Below are positions 1 through 7,249 of a stretch of 23,183 nucleotides of DNA, piece after piece. The first letter of the stretch is position 1, and every line of letters starts with the position of its first letter. Position numbers and translations under genes: made by a program. The notes under the pieces were generated by a model that was not told where the DNA came from, did not search any database, and saw only the letters and a list, made by a program, of their open reading frames with translations. This stretch comes from CAZQAA01 sp964591255 (GTDB taxonomy: Bacteria; Desulfobacterota; DSM-4660; Desulfatiglandales; Desulfatiglandaceae). The stretch is from contig CAZQAA010000225.1 of NCBI GenBank assembly GCA_964591255.1, positions 1 to 23,183 of the forward strand. The letters run 5' to 3'.

Positions 1-1635
1 GAGCCTGATTCAAAAGTTATAATGGTGGATCAAGGTAATATTATCTCGTATGCCGTCTTCTGCTTGAAAAAAAAAAAATCAGGCGATGTGAGCGATCCGG
101 ATCAACTGCAATCAACCAGTTTTCATATGCTTAGGGACGAAAAATTCTTTCGGGATACCAAGGACATAGAGGTGATGACCAACACCTGTGCTGTTTTAAT
201 AGACCGTGGCAGGAAGATTGTGATTGTGGAAAATGTATCAGACGGCAAAAAAAGGGAATTACATTATGACAAGCTGGTTCTGGGCACAGGCAGCAAACCC
301 AAGCATCTCCCGATTCCGGGTATTGACCTTAAGGGCGTTTTTTCCGTGACCGATATGAACAAGGCGATTGCGGTGAAAAAAGAGATTTCCGAAGGCCGGG
401 TGGAAAAGGCCGTTGTCATAGGTGCAGGCGCCATCGGCCTTGAGATGGCCGAGGCCTTGAGCGACCTTTGGGGTATTGACACATCTGTTATAGAGATAAC
501 ACACCAGGTATTGCCGGGGATCATCAGCGCCAACTTGGCACAGATGGTCAGGCATCATATGGAAGAAAAATCAGTTGCCTTTTATTTGAATGAAAAAGTT
601 GACCGGTTAGAAGGGGACGGGAGAGTGGCAAGAGTCGTCACCAACAGGAGGGCACTGGATGCAGATTTGGTGATACTTGCTGTTGGAGTGGTCCCGAATT
701 CTGACCTTGCCAGGAAAGCCGGACTCGAGATCTCAGATTCAGGGGCAATAGTGGTCAATAAATATATGCAGACTTCTGACCCTGATATCTATGCCGGAGG
801 AGACTGTGTAGAGATAACAAACATCATTACAGGCCTGCCTGCCTACTATCCTCTTGGCTCTCTGGCCAACAGGCAAGGCCGGATCATAGGCACAAATCTG
901 GCCGGGGGAAGGGCCGAGTTTGATGGCGCTGTTGGGAGCTTTGTTATAAAACTCTTTGACATATCAGTTGCCAGTACCGGCCTAAATATTGAAACTGCGA
1001 AGAAGCATGGATTTGATGCAATATGTGCCTTTGTGGCTCAATTTGACCGGGCCCACTTCTATCCGGAAAAGGAGATCATATACCTTGAGATGGTGGCAGA
1101 AAAAGGCTCTGGCAGGATTTTGGGCATCCAGGGCTTAGGCAATACCGGCGATGGGATGGTAGGACGAATAAATGCCGTTTCCGCCATCCTTAAATACAAG
1201 CCTACCGTTGTTGATATCAGCAACCTTGAACTGCCTTATTCTCCTCCATTTTCATCGGCAATGGACATCCTGAACGCTGTGGGCAATACGGCTGATAATA
1301 TCCTCGCTGGAAAAAACAGGGCCATTGATGCGGAAAAATTCGTTGAATGGTGGAACAATAGGGAAAACGGAAAGACCCTTTTTCTGGACTGCAGGGAATG
1401 GGGTAATGCAAAATCGTTCGTGCAGGCCTATCCCCAACATTGGAAGAACATACCCCAGGGGGAATTGAGACGGAGACTTGATGAGATACCCCAAGACAGG
1501 GCGATTGTCCTGATTTGCAACACAGGTGTCCGTTCTTATGAGGCCCAGGTTAATCTTGATCAGGCAGGAATAGAGAACACCTACAATCTCCAGGGTGGCA
1601 TGAGCGGCTTGAAAAAGTGGGGTTTTGAATTATAA
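1..1635 (+). CDS. CoA-disulfide-reductase-like FAD/NAD oxidoreductase with C-terminal rhodanese domain (5' partial)
   Basis: The frame is open from base 1, so the gene starts upstream of the window; the ATG at 22 lies inside the N-terminal FAD domain, as the preceding codons (EPDSKVI) fit the second beta strand of the family. Visible parts are the LGTGSKP segment, the NAD-binding GAGAIGLEMAEAL motif, the second FAD motif (DIYAGGDCVE), a dimerisation domain and, over roughly the last 110 residues, a rhodanese domain with active-site loop CNTGVRS. This architecture belongs to the CoA-disulfide reductase/NADH-dependent persulfide reductase group, which reduces CoA persulfides, polysulfide or disulfides with a pyridine nucleotide. 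Odd: where the family has S-x-x-x-C-G-L-P-Y-Y-I with the redox cysteine, this protein reads SYAVFCLKKKK, four lysines encoded by a run of 12 A (67-78). The residue count is preserved but the cysteine is displaced by one and the LPYY element is lost. It converges with the M24 gene. Confidence 0.85.
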   Translation, partial: EPDSKVIMVDQGNIISYAVFCLKKKKSGDVSDPDQLQSTSFHMLRDEKFFRDTKDIEVMTNTCAVLIDRGRKIVIVENVSDGKKRELHYDKLVLGTGSKPKHLPIPGIDLKGVFSVTDMNKAIAVKKEISEGRVEKAVVIGAGAIGLEMAEALSDLWGIDTSVIEITHQVLPGIISANLAQMVRHHMEEKSVAFYLNEKVDRLEGDGRVARVVTNRRALDADLVILAVGVVPNSDLARKAGLEISDSGAIVVNKYMQTSDPDIYAGGDCVEITNIITGLPAYYPLGSLANRQGRIIGTNLAGGRAEFDGAVGSFVIKLFDISVASTGLNIETAKKHGFDAICAFVAQFDRAHFYPEKEIIYLEMVAEKGSGRILGIQGLGNTGDGMVGRINAVSAILKYKPTVVDISNLELPYSPPFSSAMDILNAVGNTADNILAGKNRAIDAEKFVEWWNNRENGKTLFLDCREWGNAKSFVQAYPQHWKNIPQGELRRRLDEIPQDRAIVLICNTGVRSYEAQVNLDQAGIENTYNLQGGMSGLKKWGFEL

Positions 1636-1644
1636 TGGCCAAAT

Positions 1645-2841
1645 CTAACAGATGAATACCTTGACAGGGGTCTGACTTAGCAGGCGATGGCCGGTTTCCG
1701 TGACCAGGAATACACTCTCTATGCCTGCTGCGAATTCATTTTCAAAGACCATCTTGGGCTCAAGGGCAAAGATCATGCCGGGCATAAGGAGGTCTCCCTT
1801 TGTTGCTGCAATTATGGGTTGCTCAACCAGCTCAAGGCCTATGCCGTGCCCGACAAAAGATACCTTGTAGCCGGGTGGACCAAGAAACGGGGATGAATAT
1901 CCAAGTGCGGTTGCCTTTGCCACTGCAATCCGGAAAAGATCATCCATTGAAATCCCAGGCCTTGCCTTGTTCAGGATTTCCTCATGGATCTCTATGGAGG
2001 CCTGGCAGGCATCCATAGCCTTTTGTGGCATTGAGTCAATGGCAAACATTCTTGTTTCATCGAAGTGATATCCATTTAATACTGTACCGAGATCAATCAT
2101 GATCGGTTCATTCGGGATCAGTTTTTTATTGCCGGCTCCACACGGAAATGCCGGAGATGTGCCCTCGCCGCTGGCAGGTGCATCCAAAAGGCCAACCTTG
2201 CCACCACTTATGCCGCTCAATATGTGCCATGGATATCCCTCGGTCAGATAATCCCTGATTCTGAGTTGACCGCCGTGATTAAACTTTCGGGCAAATGTCT
2301 CAAACATACCCGCAAATTCCATCTCCGTGTATCCCGGCTTGATGTTATTTTCAATATATTCAAAGGTCATACGCGAGAGTTCGCCAGCCCTTTCCATCTG
2401 AACGATTTCCCAGTTCGACTTTATCATCCGCACTTTATGGATCAGAGATGATCCGTCTACACATTCGCTGTCCCGGAACAACTGGCGATAGAAATTGAAA
2501 TCCCTGACAGGAATAACATCAAACTCGAATGCAAGGGTATGAGGTTGCCTGCCGCAATAGTCACTGATCAATCGCGGGGCCTCTTTGATAGATTTTATTT
2601 CAGCAATTTCCCTGATGGAAGATTCTCTCCGGGCTCTCGGCATATATTTTTTGATAAGCAAGATGGGGTCTCCTTCGGCAGGGATATAGAGGAAACCGCT
2701 CTGGGCAGTGCCTGTGAAATAAAACAGATCCACCCGCTGTACAATAAAAATGCCATCAATTGCTTGTTTCTGTAATTCTTTTTTAATACTGTCAATCCTG
2801 CGTTCTATTTCACTGGCAGGCACTTTGAACTCTTGTTCCAT
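1645..2841 (-). CDS. M24 family metallopeptidase (aminopeptidase P / Xaa-Pro dipeptidase-like)
   Basis: A 398-residue cytosolic protein with the two-domain layout of the aminopeptidase P/prolidase group: an N-terminal creatinase-like domain (about 10-140) and a C-terminal pita-bread catalytic domain (about 150-390). All five dinuclear-metal ligands can be placed: Asp250 (IMIDLG), Asp261 (HFDETR), His332 (VGHGIGLE), Glu361 (ALEPKM) and Glu375 (GIESVF). Family members cleave X-Pro bonds in peptides, but some M24 paralogues have other substrates, so the specificity is not fixed by sequence alone. The ATG at 2841 is preceded by AAGGTG. The gene is divergent from rseC and its 3' end lies 9 bases from the end of the upstream convergent oxidoreductase gene. 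No truncation is seen. Confidence 0.88.
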   Translation of the reverse strand: MEQEFKVPASEIERRIDSIKKELQKQAIDGIFIVQRVDLFYFTGTAQSGFLYIPAEGDPILLIKKYMPRARRESSIREIAEIKSIKEAPRLISDYCGRQPHTLAFEFDVIPVRDFNFYRQLFRDSECVDGSSLIHKVRMIKSNWEIVQMERAGELSRMTFEYIENNIKPGYTEMEFAGMFETFARKFNHGGQLRIRDYLTEGYPWHILSGISGGKVGLLDAPASGEGTSPAFPCGAGNKKLIPNEPIMIDLGTVLNGYHFDETRMFAIDSMPQKAMDACQASIEIHEEILNKARPGISMDDLFRIAVAKATALGYSSPFLGPPGYKVSFVGHGIGLELVEQPIIAATKGDLLMPGMIFALEPKMVFENEFAAGIESVFLVTETGHRLLSQTPVKVFIC

Positions 2842-2885
2842 TTTTCACCTTGTATCAATATGTGTTTAATACTAATATAACATAT

Positions 2886-2891
2886 TATAAT
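2886..2891 (+). promoter_or_regulatory. Putative -10 element for rseC
   Basis: A perfect TATAAT lies in an AT-rich 85-base divergent intergenic region, about 35 bases before the rseC ATG. No good -35 hexamer sits 16-18 bases upstream (TGTTTA at 2863-2868 is the best available), so this is suggestive only. Confidence 0.35.
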
Positions 2892-2926
2892 GTATCTAAT
2901 AAAAATAAAAAGAAAGGTATCGTCGA

Positions 2927-3388
2927 ATGATTACAGAGCAGGGTATTGTTGAAGAGATTTTGGGACAAATGGCCATAGTTAGGGTTCAAAAGGGTTCCGC
3001 ATGAGTTCATTGCAAATCTCGCGGTTCATGCGAGATAGATTCAGGTTCAAACAAAGAAGTGCTCATTAAGGTGCCGAACAAACTTATGGCCAAGGTGGAC
3101 GACCGTATTGAAATAAGCGTACCTGCCCGTTCTCTGGTGAAGCTGTCTCTGCTTGTTTATCTTATGCCGATCATCGGGCTTCTGATCGGAGCATATGCTG
3201 GAGGGGCTTGGGCGTCTTTTTTTGGCATAGGATCTACTCCAGGTTCTATTTCAGGGGCAGTCTTTGGTTTGGGGATCACCTTTTATTTCTTGAAACGATT
3301 TGAGCGATCTACGCAGTTCAAGGAAAAATATGCCATACGTATGACAAAGATTTTTCCTAATGCAGATGTCCGCCACGATCGGTCCTAA
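2927..3388 (+). CDS. rseC: RseC/MucC family protein, candidate selenoprotein with in-frame TGA at codon 26
   Basis: From the ATG at 2927 (AGAAAGG ribosome site 9 bases upstream) the frame reads MITEQGIVEEILGQMAIVRVQKGSA, then TGA at 3002-3004, then continues in the same frame without interruption to TAA at 3386. Read through, it gives 153 residues, close to E. coli RseC (about 159). The N-terminus matches the RseC pattern, and the TGA falls on the first cysteine of C-x2-C-x5-C: here U-VH-C-KSRGS-C (residues 26, 29, 35). Two membrane helices follow (about residues 75-95 and 100-122) and a short cytosolic tail. RseC works with the Rnf/Rsx complex (SoxR reduction and sigma-E control in E. coli), and the rnf operon is next door, convergent with a 32-base 3' overlap. 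A 7-bp hairpin begins 11 bases after the TGA with its loop opening in GG. Selenocysteine is an inference; a nonsense mutation or read error is the alternative. An ordinary gene caller would start at GTG 3059 and lose the Cys motif. Confidence 0.8.
3002..3036 (+). promoter_or_regulatory. Putative bacterial SECIS element with UGA(Sec) codon
   Basis: TGA at 3002-3004 is followed by a perfect 7-bp stem, ATCTCGC (3016-3022) with GCGAGAT (3030-3036), enclosing a 7-base loop GGTTCAT. The first loop G is 18 bases after the TGA, the spacing I recall for the E. coli fdhF element, and a G in the first two loop positions is the main sequence requirement known for bacterial SECIS. A bulged U in the stem, present in fdhF, is not seen. 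SelB binding is inferred. Confidence 0.7.
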
Positions 3389-5420
3389 GATAACAAATAA
3401 GGCCGCATTGTAGACAACGCTTGGCTTCCTTTACAGCTTGCTCTTCTGAATAGCCGAGGGCTATCTCTGCTGAAGGATCGTTGATTCTCTCTTTTGTTGG
3501 ACGGATCGGCATATGCTCTCGATGGGCCGTAGGAACGGGCTCCAGTTCTTCTATGTTTAGGACGGAACTGGTAGCGCATATCATATTTTCAGGGGCCTTC
3601 ACAGGTTCACCTGCAAAAAACCGCTGTATCGAATTGGCTGCCCGTCTTCCGGAGCCGATGGCCTCCACGATGGCCTTGTAGTCACTTATAACCTCACCCG
3701 GTCGGAATAACCCTATATCATCTTTGGCAACAGGCCCTGCATATGGGACCAATGTCTCCCACTTAATTTGCCCATTAACCTCTTCATTATTTTGTGGGAT
3801 ATAAATCAGTTCAGGGAAGCGTCCTGTACCGATAAGGAGGGTATTTATCTCAACGATTTCCTTTTGGCTTTTTCCCTTATCGTCGGATGACAGATGTGTC
3901 AGTTCCACCTGAGTAAGGCGGTCACCCACTCCAGCCATCTTAGTAAGGGCGCACTCGAAATAAAACCGTATGCCTTCTTCCTCAGCCCCTTTCACATCTT
4001 TTTCAGAAAAAGGGGCATCTTTCAGGCTAGTGCGAACCACTATGGCGACCCTCTTTGAGCCCTCCTTAACAATGGCCCTTGCCGCCTCAAGTGCGGCAAG
4101 ACCGCCCCCGAGGATCATTACATCATTGTCAGTTGAGGGGCTTTTCCCGTCCCTCAGGCTCAAGACAAAATTGAGCAAGAGTTGCACTCCAGGCAAAGGC
4201 CGCGCTTGCTCAGAGGTAAATGGTTCCGATAACTGCATCTGCGTGTCCCATCCTCCTGTCGCAACAAAGACAGCGGAAAATTCGTCTTTGAGCAGCGACT
4301 CGATAGTAAAATCTCGGCCCAGCATCTTGTTGGTAATTGCCTCAACCCCAGCATCCAGGATCCCGTTGATTTCCCACTCCAGGACCTCCCGGGGAAGACG
4401 ATTTTCCGGCAATCCTGTTAGTAATATGCCGCCCAGCCTGGATGTGGCTTCGTAGACCGTTGTGCTGTGGCCAAGGCGGTTTAAGAGGTATGCCGCAGTG
4501 AGCCCTTCCGCACCGCCTCCTATTACCGCAATCCTTTTTTCCGTCTCGGGCGCCCTTGGCACATGGATCCTCTTGCCCGACTTCCTCTCGTGATCTGAAA
4601 CAAAACGTTTGAGATGGTTTATGGCAACCGGTTCATCCACCAGATTGCGCCGGCATTCATATTCGCACGGGTGCACACAGATGCGGCCGCATATTGCAGG
4701 AAAGGGGTTTGTCCTCTTTATGATACGAAGTGCTTCCTCGTAATTTCCTTCCCGAATCTGAAAAATATAGGATGGAATATCGATCCCGGCCGGACAGGCC
4801 CTCTGGCAGGGAGCAGTACACTCATCCGTTGTATATTCGTGCTGTATCGCCCTTGAGTTGGACATGAGGGTTATGATGTGTTTCGGACAGACCCGTTCAC
4901 AGGCGCCGCAGCCGGTACAGATTTCCTCATCTACTACAGGCAGGTTATCTGGTCCTATAGAGAGTGCTCCGAAAGGACATGCCCTTACACAGCTACCAAG
5001 GCCGAGGCACCCCACGGGACAAAGCTTTGAACCTCCGTTCAAGAGTGCCGCGGCCTTGCAATCATATATGCCATCGTATATATACTTTAAATCCGCATCT
5101 TGCACCCCATACCTGCATCCCGGACTTGCAATATCAGGCTCCCTGACTTCCAGCTTTGCCCCGATTATCTCCGCAATTTCTGCTGCAACTTCGGGGCCTG
5201 CTGCGACACAGGAGGAAGGGGATGATTTTCCTGCAACAATGGCTTCTGCATTTGAGCTGCAGCCTGGGAATCCACATCCTCCACAGTTTGCGCCTGGCAG
5301 CACCTCATCTACAGCCTCAATCTTTGGGTCGATATAAACATAAAAAATCTTGGATGCCAGAGCTAGGCCGATGCCCACTGTAGCACCCAGACATCCCATT
5401 ACAATGAATCCTCCTAACAT
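3357..5420 (-). CDS. rnfB: RnfB fused to a GltD/NfnB-like FAD-NAD(P) oxidoreductase
   Basis: 687 residues, far longer than stand-alone RnfB (roughly 200-300). Order: N-terminal membrane helix (about 4-28); the RnfB [4Fe-4S] motif with Cys46, 49, 54 and 71 (NCGGCGFPGC); two ferredoxin clusters (Cys134, 138, 144, 148 and Cys168, 171, 174, 178); then from about residue 193 a glutamate-synthase-beta-like module with its own cysteine set (Cys201, 205, 209 and Cys244, 248, 252, 256), an FAD motif IAVIGGGAEGL (298-307), a second nucleotide motif MILGGGLAALEAA (435-447) and a C-terminal CLQCGLIC (669-676). RnfB normally takes electrons from ferredoxin at the membrane; the added module resembles the NfnB/GltD subunits that use NADPH and ferredoxin. 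The FAD motif deviates from the usual GPAG, the late GD motif reads GE, and the paired arginines typical of NADPH binding are only partly kept, so the cofactor is uncertain. Last gene of the rnf operon, 37 bases after rnfA. Confidence 0.88.
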   Translation of the reverse strand: MLGGFIVMGCLGATVGIGLALASKIFYVYIDPKIEAVDEVLPGANCGGCGFPGCSSNAEAIVAGKSSPSSCVAAGPEVAAEIAEIIGAKLEVREPDIASPGCRYGVQDADLKYIYDGIYDCKAAALLNGGSKLCPVGCLGLGSCVRACPFGALSIGPDNLPVVDEEICTGCGACERVCPKHIITLMSNSRAIQHEYTTDECTAPCQRACPAGIDIPSYIFQIREGNYEEALRIIKRTNPFPAICGRICVHPCEYECRRNLVDEPVAINHLKRFVSDHERKSGKRIHVPRAPETEKRIAVIGGGAEGLTAAYLLNRLGHSTTVYEATSRLGGILLTGLPENRLPREVLEWEINGILDAGVEAITNKMLGRDFTIESLLKDEFSAVFVATGGWDTQMQLSEPFTSEQARPLPGVQLLLNFVLSLRDGKSPSTDNDVMILGGGLAALEAARAIVKEGSKRVAIVVRTSLKDAPFSEKDVKGAEEEGIRFYFECALTKMAGVGDRLTQVELTHLSSDDKGKSQKEIVEINTLLIGTGRFPELIYIPQNNEEVNGQIKWETLVPYAGPVAKDDIGLFRPGEVISDYKAIVEAIGSGRRAANSIQRFFAGEPVKAPENMICATSSVLNIEELEPVPTAHREHMPIRPTKERINDPSAEIALGYSEEQAVKEAKRCLQCGLICYLRTDRGGHLH

Positions 5421-5457
5421 GGAGTTCCTCCTAATCTACACCATTATTACTGAATAA

Positions 5458-6033
5458 TTATACCATGCCTTTAAACGCAAAAAAGGCAAGAGAAAGCATT
5501 CCGGCTGTAACAAGACCTATTGAGGTGTCCTGTAGCGGTTTTGGTACCCTCGCCAGGAGTATACGCTCACGGATAGCGGCAAACAGCACAAGGGCCAGTC
5601 CAAAACCTACCGCATAGCTGAATGATGCCACCAGGGCCTGGATAAAGGTATACTCCTCTTTTATATTGATAAGACATACACCCATGACTGCGCAGTTCGT
5701 TGTAATTAAAGGGAGAAATATCCCCAATCCTGCATAAAGCGCAGGAATACTCTTGCGCAGAAACATCTCTACAAATTGAACAAGGGCCGCTATTACCAGG
5801 ATAAATGAGAGGGTCCTCAGGTATTCAAAATTAAAAGGCTTTAATACAAGGTTATTGGTCACCCAGGTAATAGCCGCTGCCATCACCAACACAAATATAA
5901 CCGCCATGGCCATCCCTACCGCGGTCTCCATCTTTTTGGAGACACCCAGAAAAGGGCAGTTCCCCAAATATTGCATTAACAGGATGTTGTTTATGAATAT
6001 ACAGCTTACTGCCAGCAGGATGTAGTCACCCAT
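5458..6033 (-). CDS. rnfA: Rnf complex integral membrane subunit RnfA
   Basis: 191 residues, the usual family length, with six predicted membrane helices. It contains the conserved NCPFLGV segment (Cys26) and TTNCAVMG (Cys114). In Rnf/NQR structures the equivalent cysteines of RnfA and its paralogue RnfE hold a [2Fe-2S] cluster within the membrane, on the path between the cytosolic and outer flavins. Together with RnfE and RnfD it forms the ion-translocating core. It lies 15 bases after rnfE and 37 before rnfB, within one operon. No anomalies are seen. Confidence 0.95.
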   Translation of the reverse strand: MGDYILLAVSCIFINNILLMQYLGNCPFLGVSKKMETAVGMAMAVIFVLVMAAAITWVTNNLVLKPFNFEYLRTLSFILVIAALVQFVEMFLRKSIPALYAGLGIFLPLITTNCAVMGVCLINIKEEYTFIQALVASFSYAVGFGLALVLFAAIRERILLARVPKPLQDTSIGLVTAGMLSLAFFAFKGMV

Positions 6034-6048
6034 ATTATTTGCTCCTTT

Positions 6049-6642
6049 TTATTTCTTGCCGAGCATGTTCATAATACATAGCATAAGACCGAGACACATG
6101 AATGCCCCTGGAGCCTCCACCATAAAGCCGAACGGTTTAAAGGAAGGTCCGAACACAGGTATATTTAGAAATGTGCCGCTACCGAGCACTTCACGAAACG
6201 TGGCAAGAGCAGCCAATGAAAGGGTAAAGCCTATACCTATTCCCAGACCGTCGGCAAAAGAAGGGACAAGGCCGTTCTTTGAAGCAAACGCCTCTGCGCG
6301 GCCAAGCACAATACAGTTTACGACAATAAGTGGGATGAATATTCCTAACTTGAGGAAGAGAGGGTAGGTGAATGCCTGCATTACCAGCTCCACTACGGTT
6401 ACAAATGTTGCTATTACCACAATAAAACAGGCAATCCTGACTTTTTTGGGTATGACATTTCTTAACAATGATATGATTATGTTGGAGCATACCAGGACAA
6501 AAGTTGTGGCCACTCCCATTCCTATGCCGTTTTCTACTGTCTTGGTGACCGCCAAGGTTGGGCACAGTCCCAAGACAAGCCGAAAGGGAGGAATTTCGGC
6601 CCACAGCCCTTTAGTAAATTCCTGAACAACGCTTTTTGCCAT
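6049..6642 (-). CDS. rnfE: Rnf complex integral membrane subunit RnfE
   Basis: 197 residues with six hydrophobic segments. The conserved LGLCPTLAVT segment (Cys27) and VVNCIVLGRAEAFA (Cys110) identify RnfE/NqrD and provide its half of the intramembrane [2Fe-2S] site shared with RnfA. The C-terminal AFMCLGLMLCIMNML segment is also typical. The sequence just before LGLCP differs from the NPxLVQ pattern common in enterobacterial homologues. The ATG at 6642 follows a purine-rich GGAGATCTCGGAAA stretch. It starts 13 bases after rnfG and is followed 15 bases later by rnfA. Confidence 0.95.
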   Translation of the reverse strand: MAKSVVQEFTKGLWAEIPPFRLVLGLCPTLAVTKTVENGIGMGVATTFVLVCSNIIISLLRNVIPKKVRIACFIVVIATFVTVVELVMQAFTYPLFLKLGIFIPLIVVNCIVLGRAEAFASKNGLVPSFADGLGIGIGFTLSLAALATFREVLGSGTFLNIPVFGPSFKPFGFMVEAPGAFMCLGLMLCIMNMLGKK

Positions 6643-6655
6643 TTTCCGAGATCTC

Positions 6656-7249
6656 CTACGCCTTAAATGCTCTTACTTTTTCCAGAATTTGAGACTTGAG
6701 ACGCTTATAGGCATCCACTGACGCATTAACGGCAGCACATACCCCACGTGACGAAATTGTCGCACCGCTTACTGCATCTATCTGGCCGCCATCTGCCTTT
6801 ACCTTAAAAACATTATTAATGGGCAATCCCCTGAACTGTGCACTGAAATCCGGATCAGTCTTGGTTCTTGATCCAAGGCCAGGGGTTTCGCTATGGGTGG
6901 TTACGCCTATTCCCACTATTTGATCGTTGTCGAGGTTTATGGCTACTATTACTCCTATGTTACCTCCAAAGCCTTTTCCAGATGACTCAAGGGCAACTAC
7001 CCTGGGTTTGCCATCAAACACCCCTACGAAGAAACTCCTTTCCTTGTCCCTGTCCACAATCTTGAAGCGGTCCACAAGAGGATCGTTTGAGCAGCCTTTC
7101 ATGATTGTTTTTATGGTGGGACCTTTTACAAACTTGAGTTGCTGATATTCAATCCTCTCCTGGGTACCGGTTCTGACTGCCGCAAGCAATCCGCCTGAGA
7201 ATGCGCTGAAAAGGGTAACCACTAAAAACAGTCTGATCATTTCACGCAT
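6656..7249 (-). CDS. rnfG: Rnf complex subunit RnfG, covalent FMN-binding
   Basis: 197 residues: an N-terminal membrane anchor (about 5-25) and an extracytoplasmic FMN-binding domain. The flavinylation motif SGATISS places the modified threonine at Thr164, to which ApbE attaches FMN by a phosphoester; THSETPGLGS (118-127) is the other family signature. The frame is open to 7309, but the ATG at 7249 is preferred because it starts right before the hydrophobic anchor, has a G-rich site upstream and overlaps the rnfD stop by only 8 bases (ATGCGTGA), indicating translational coupling. RnfG passes electrons between the outer side of the complex and RnfD. No apbE gene is present in this window, so the flavin transferase must lie elsewhere. 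Confidence 0.95.
   Translation of the reverse strand: MREMIRLFLVVTLFSAFSGGLLAAVRTGTQERIEYQQLKFVKGPTIKTIMKGCSNDPLVDRFKIVDRDKERSFFVGVFDGKPRVVALESSGKGFGGNIGVIVAINLDNDQIVGIGVTTHSETPGLGSRTKTDPDFSAQFRGLPINNVFKVKADGGQIDAVSGATISSRGVCAAVNASVDAYKRLKSQILEKVRAFKA

Noticed and set aside
3059..3388. A 109-residue protein starting at GTG 3059 as the complete gene.
   Set aside because: It would lose the conserved N-terminus and Cys motif that lie in the same frame upstream, and it has no convincing ribosome site. Read-through from 2927 explains the region better.
2927..3388. TGA read as tryptophan or glycine through a variant genetic code.
   Set aside because: guaA, rnfD and the moaE-like gene end at TGA at the family-expected positions, so TGA is a normal stop in this genome.
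3970..5337. Plus-strand open frames of about 160 residues inside rnfB.
   Set aside because: Low-complexity shadow frames opposite the conserved rnfB-GltD reading frame.
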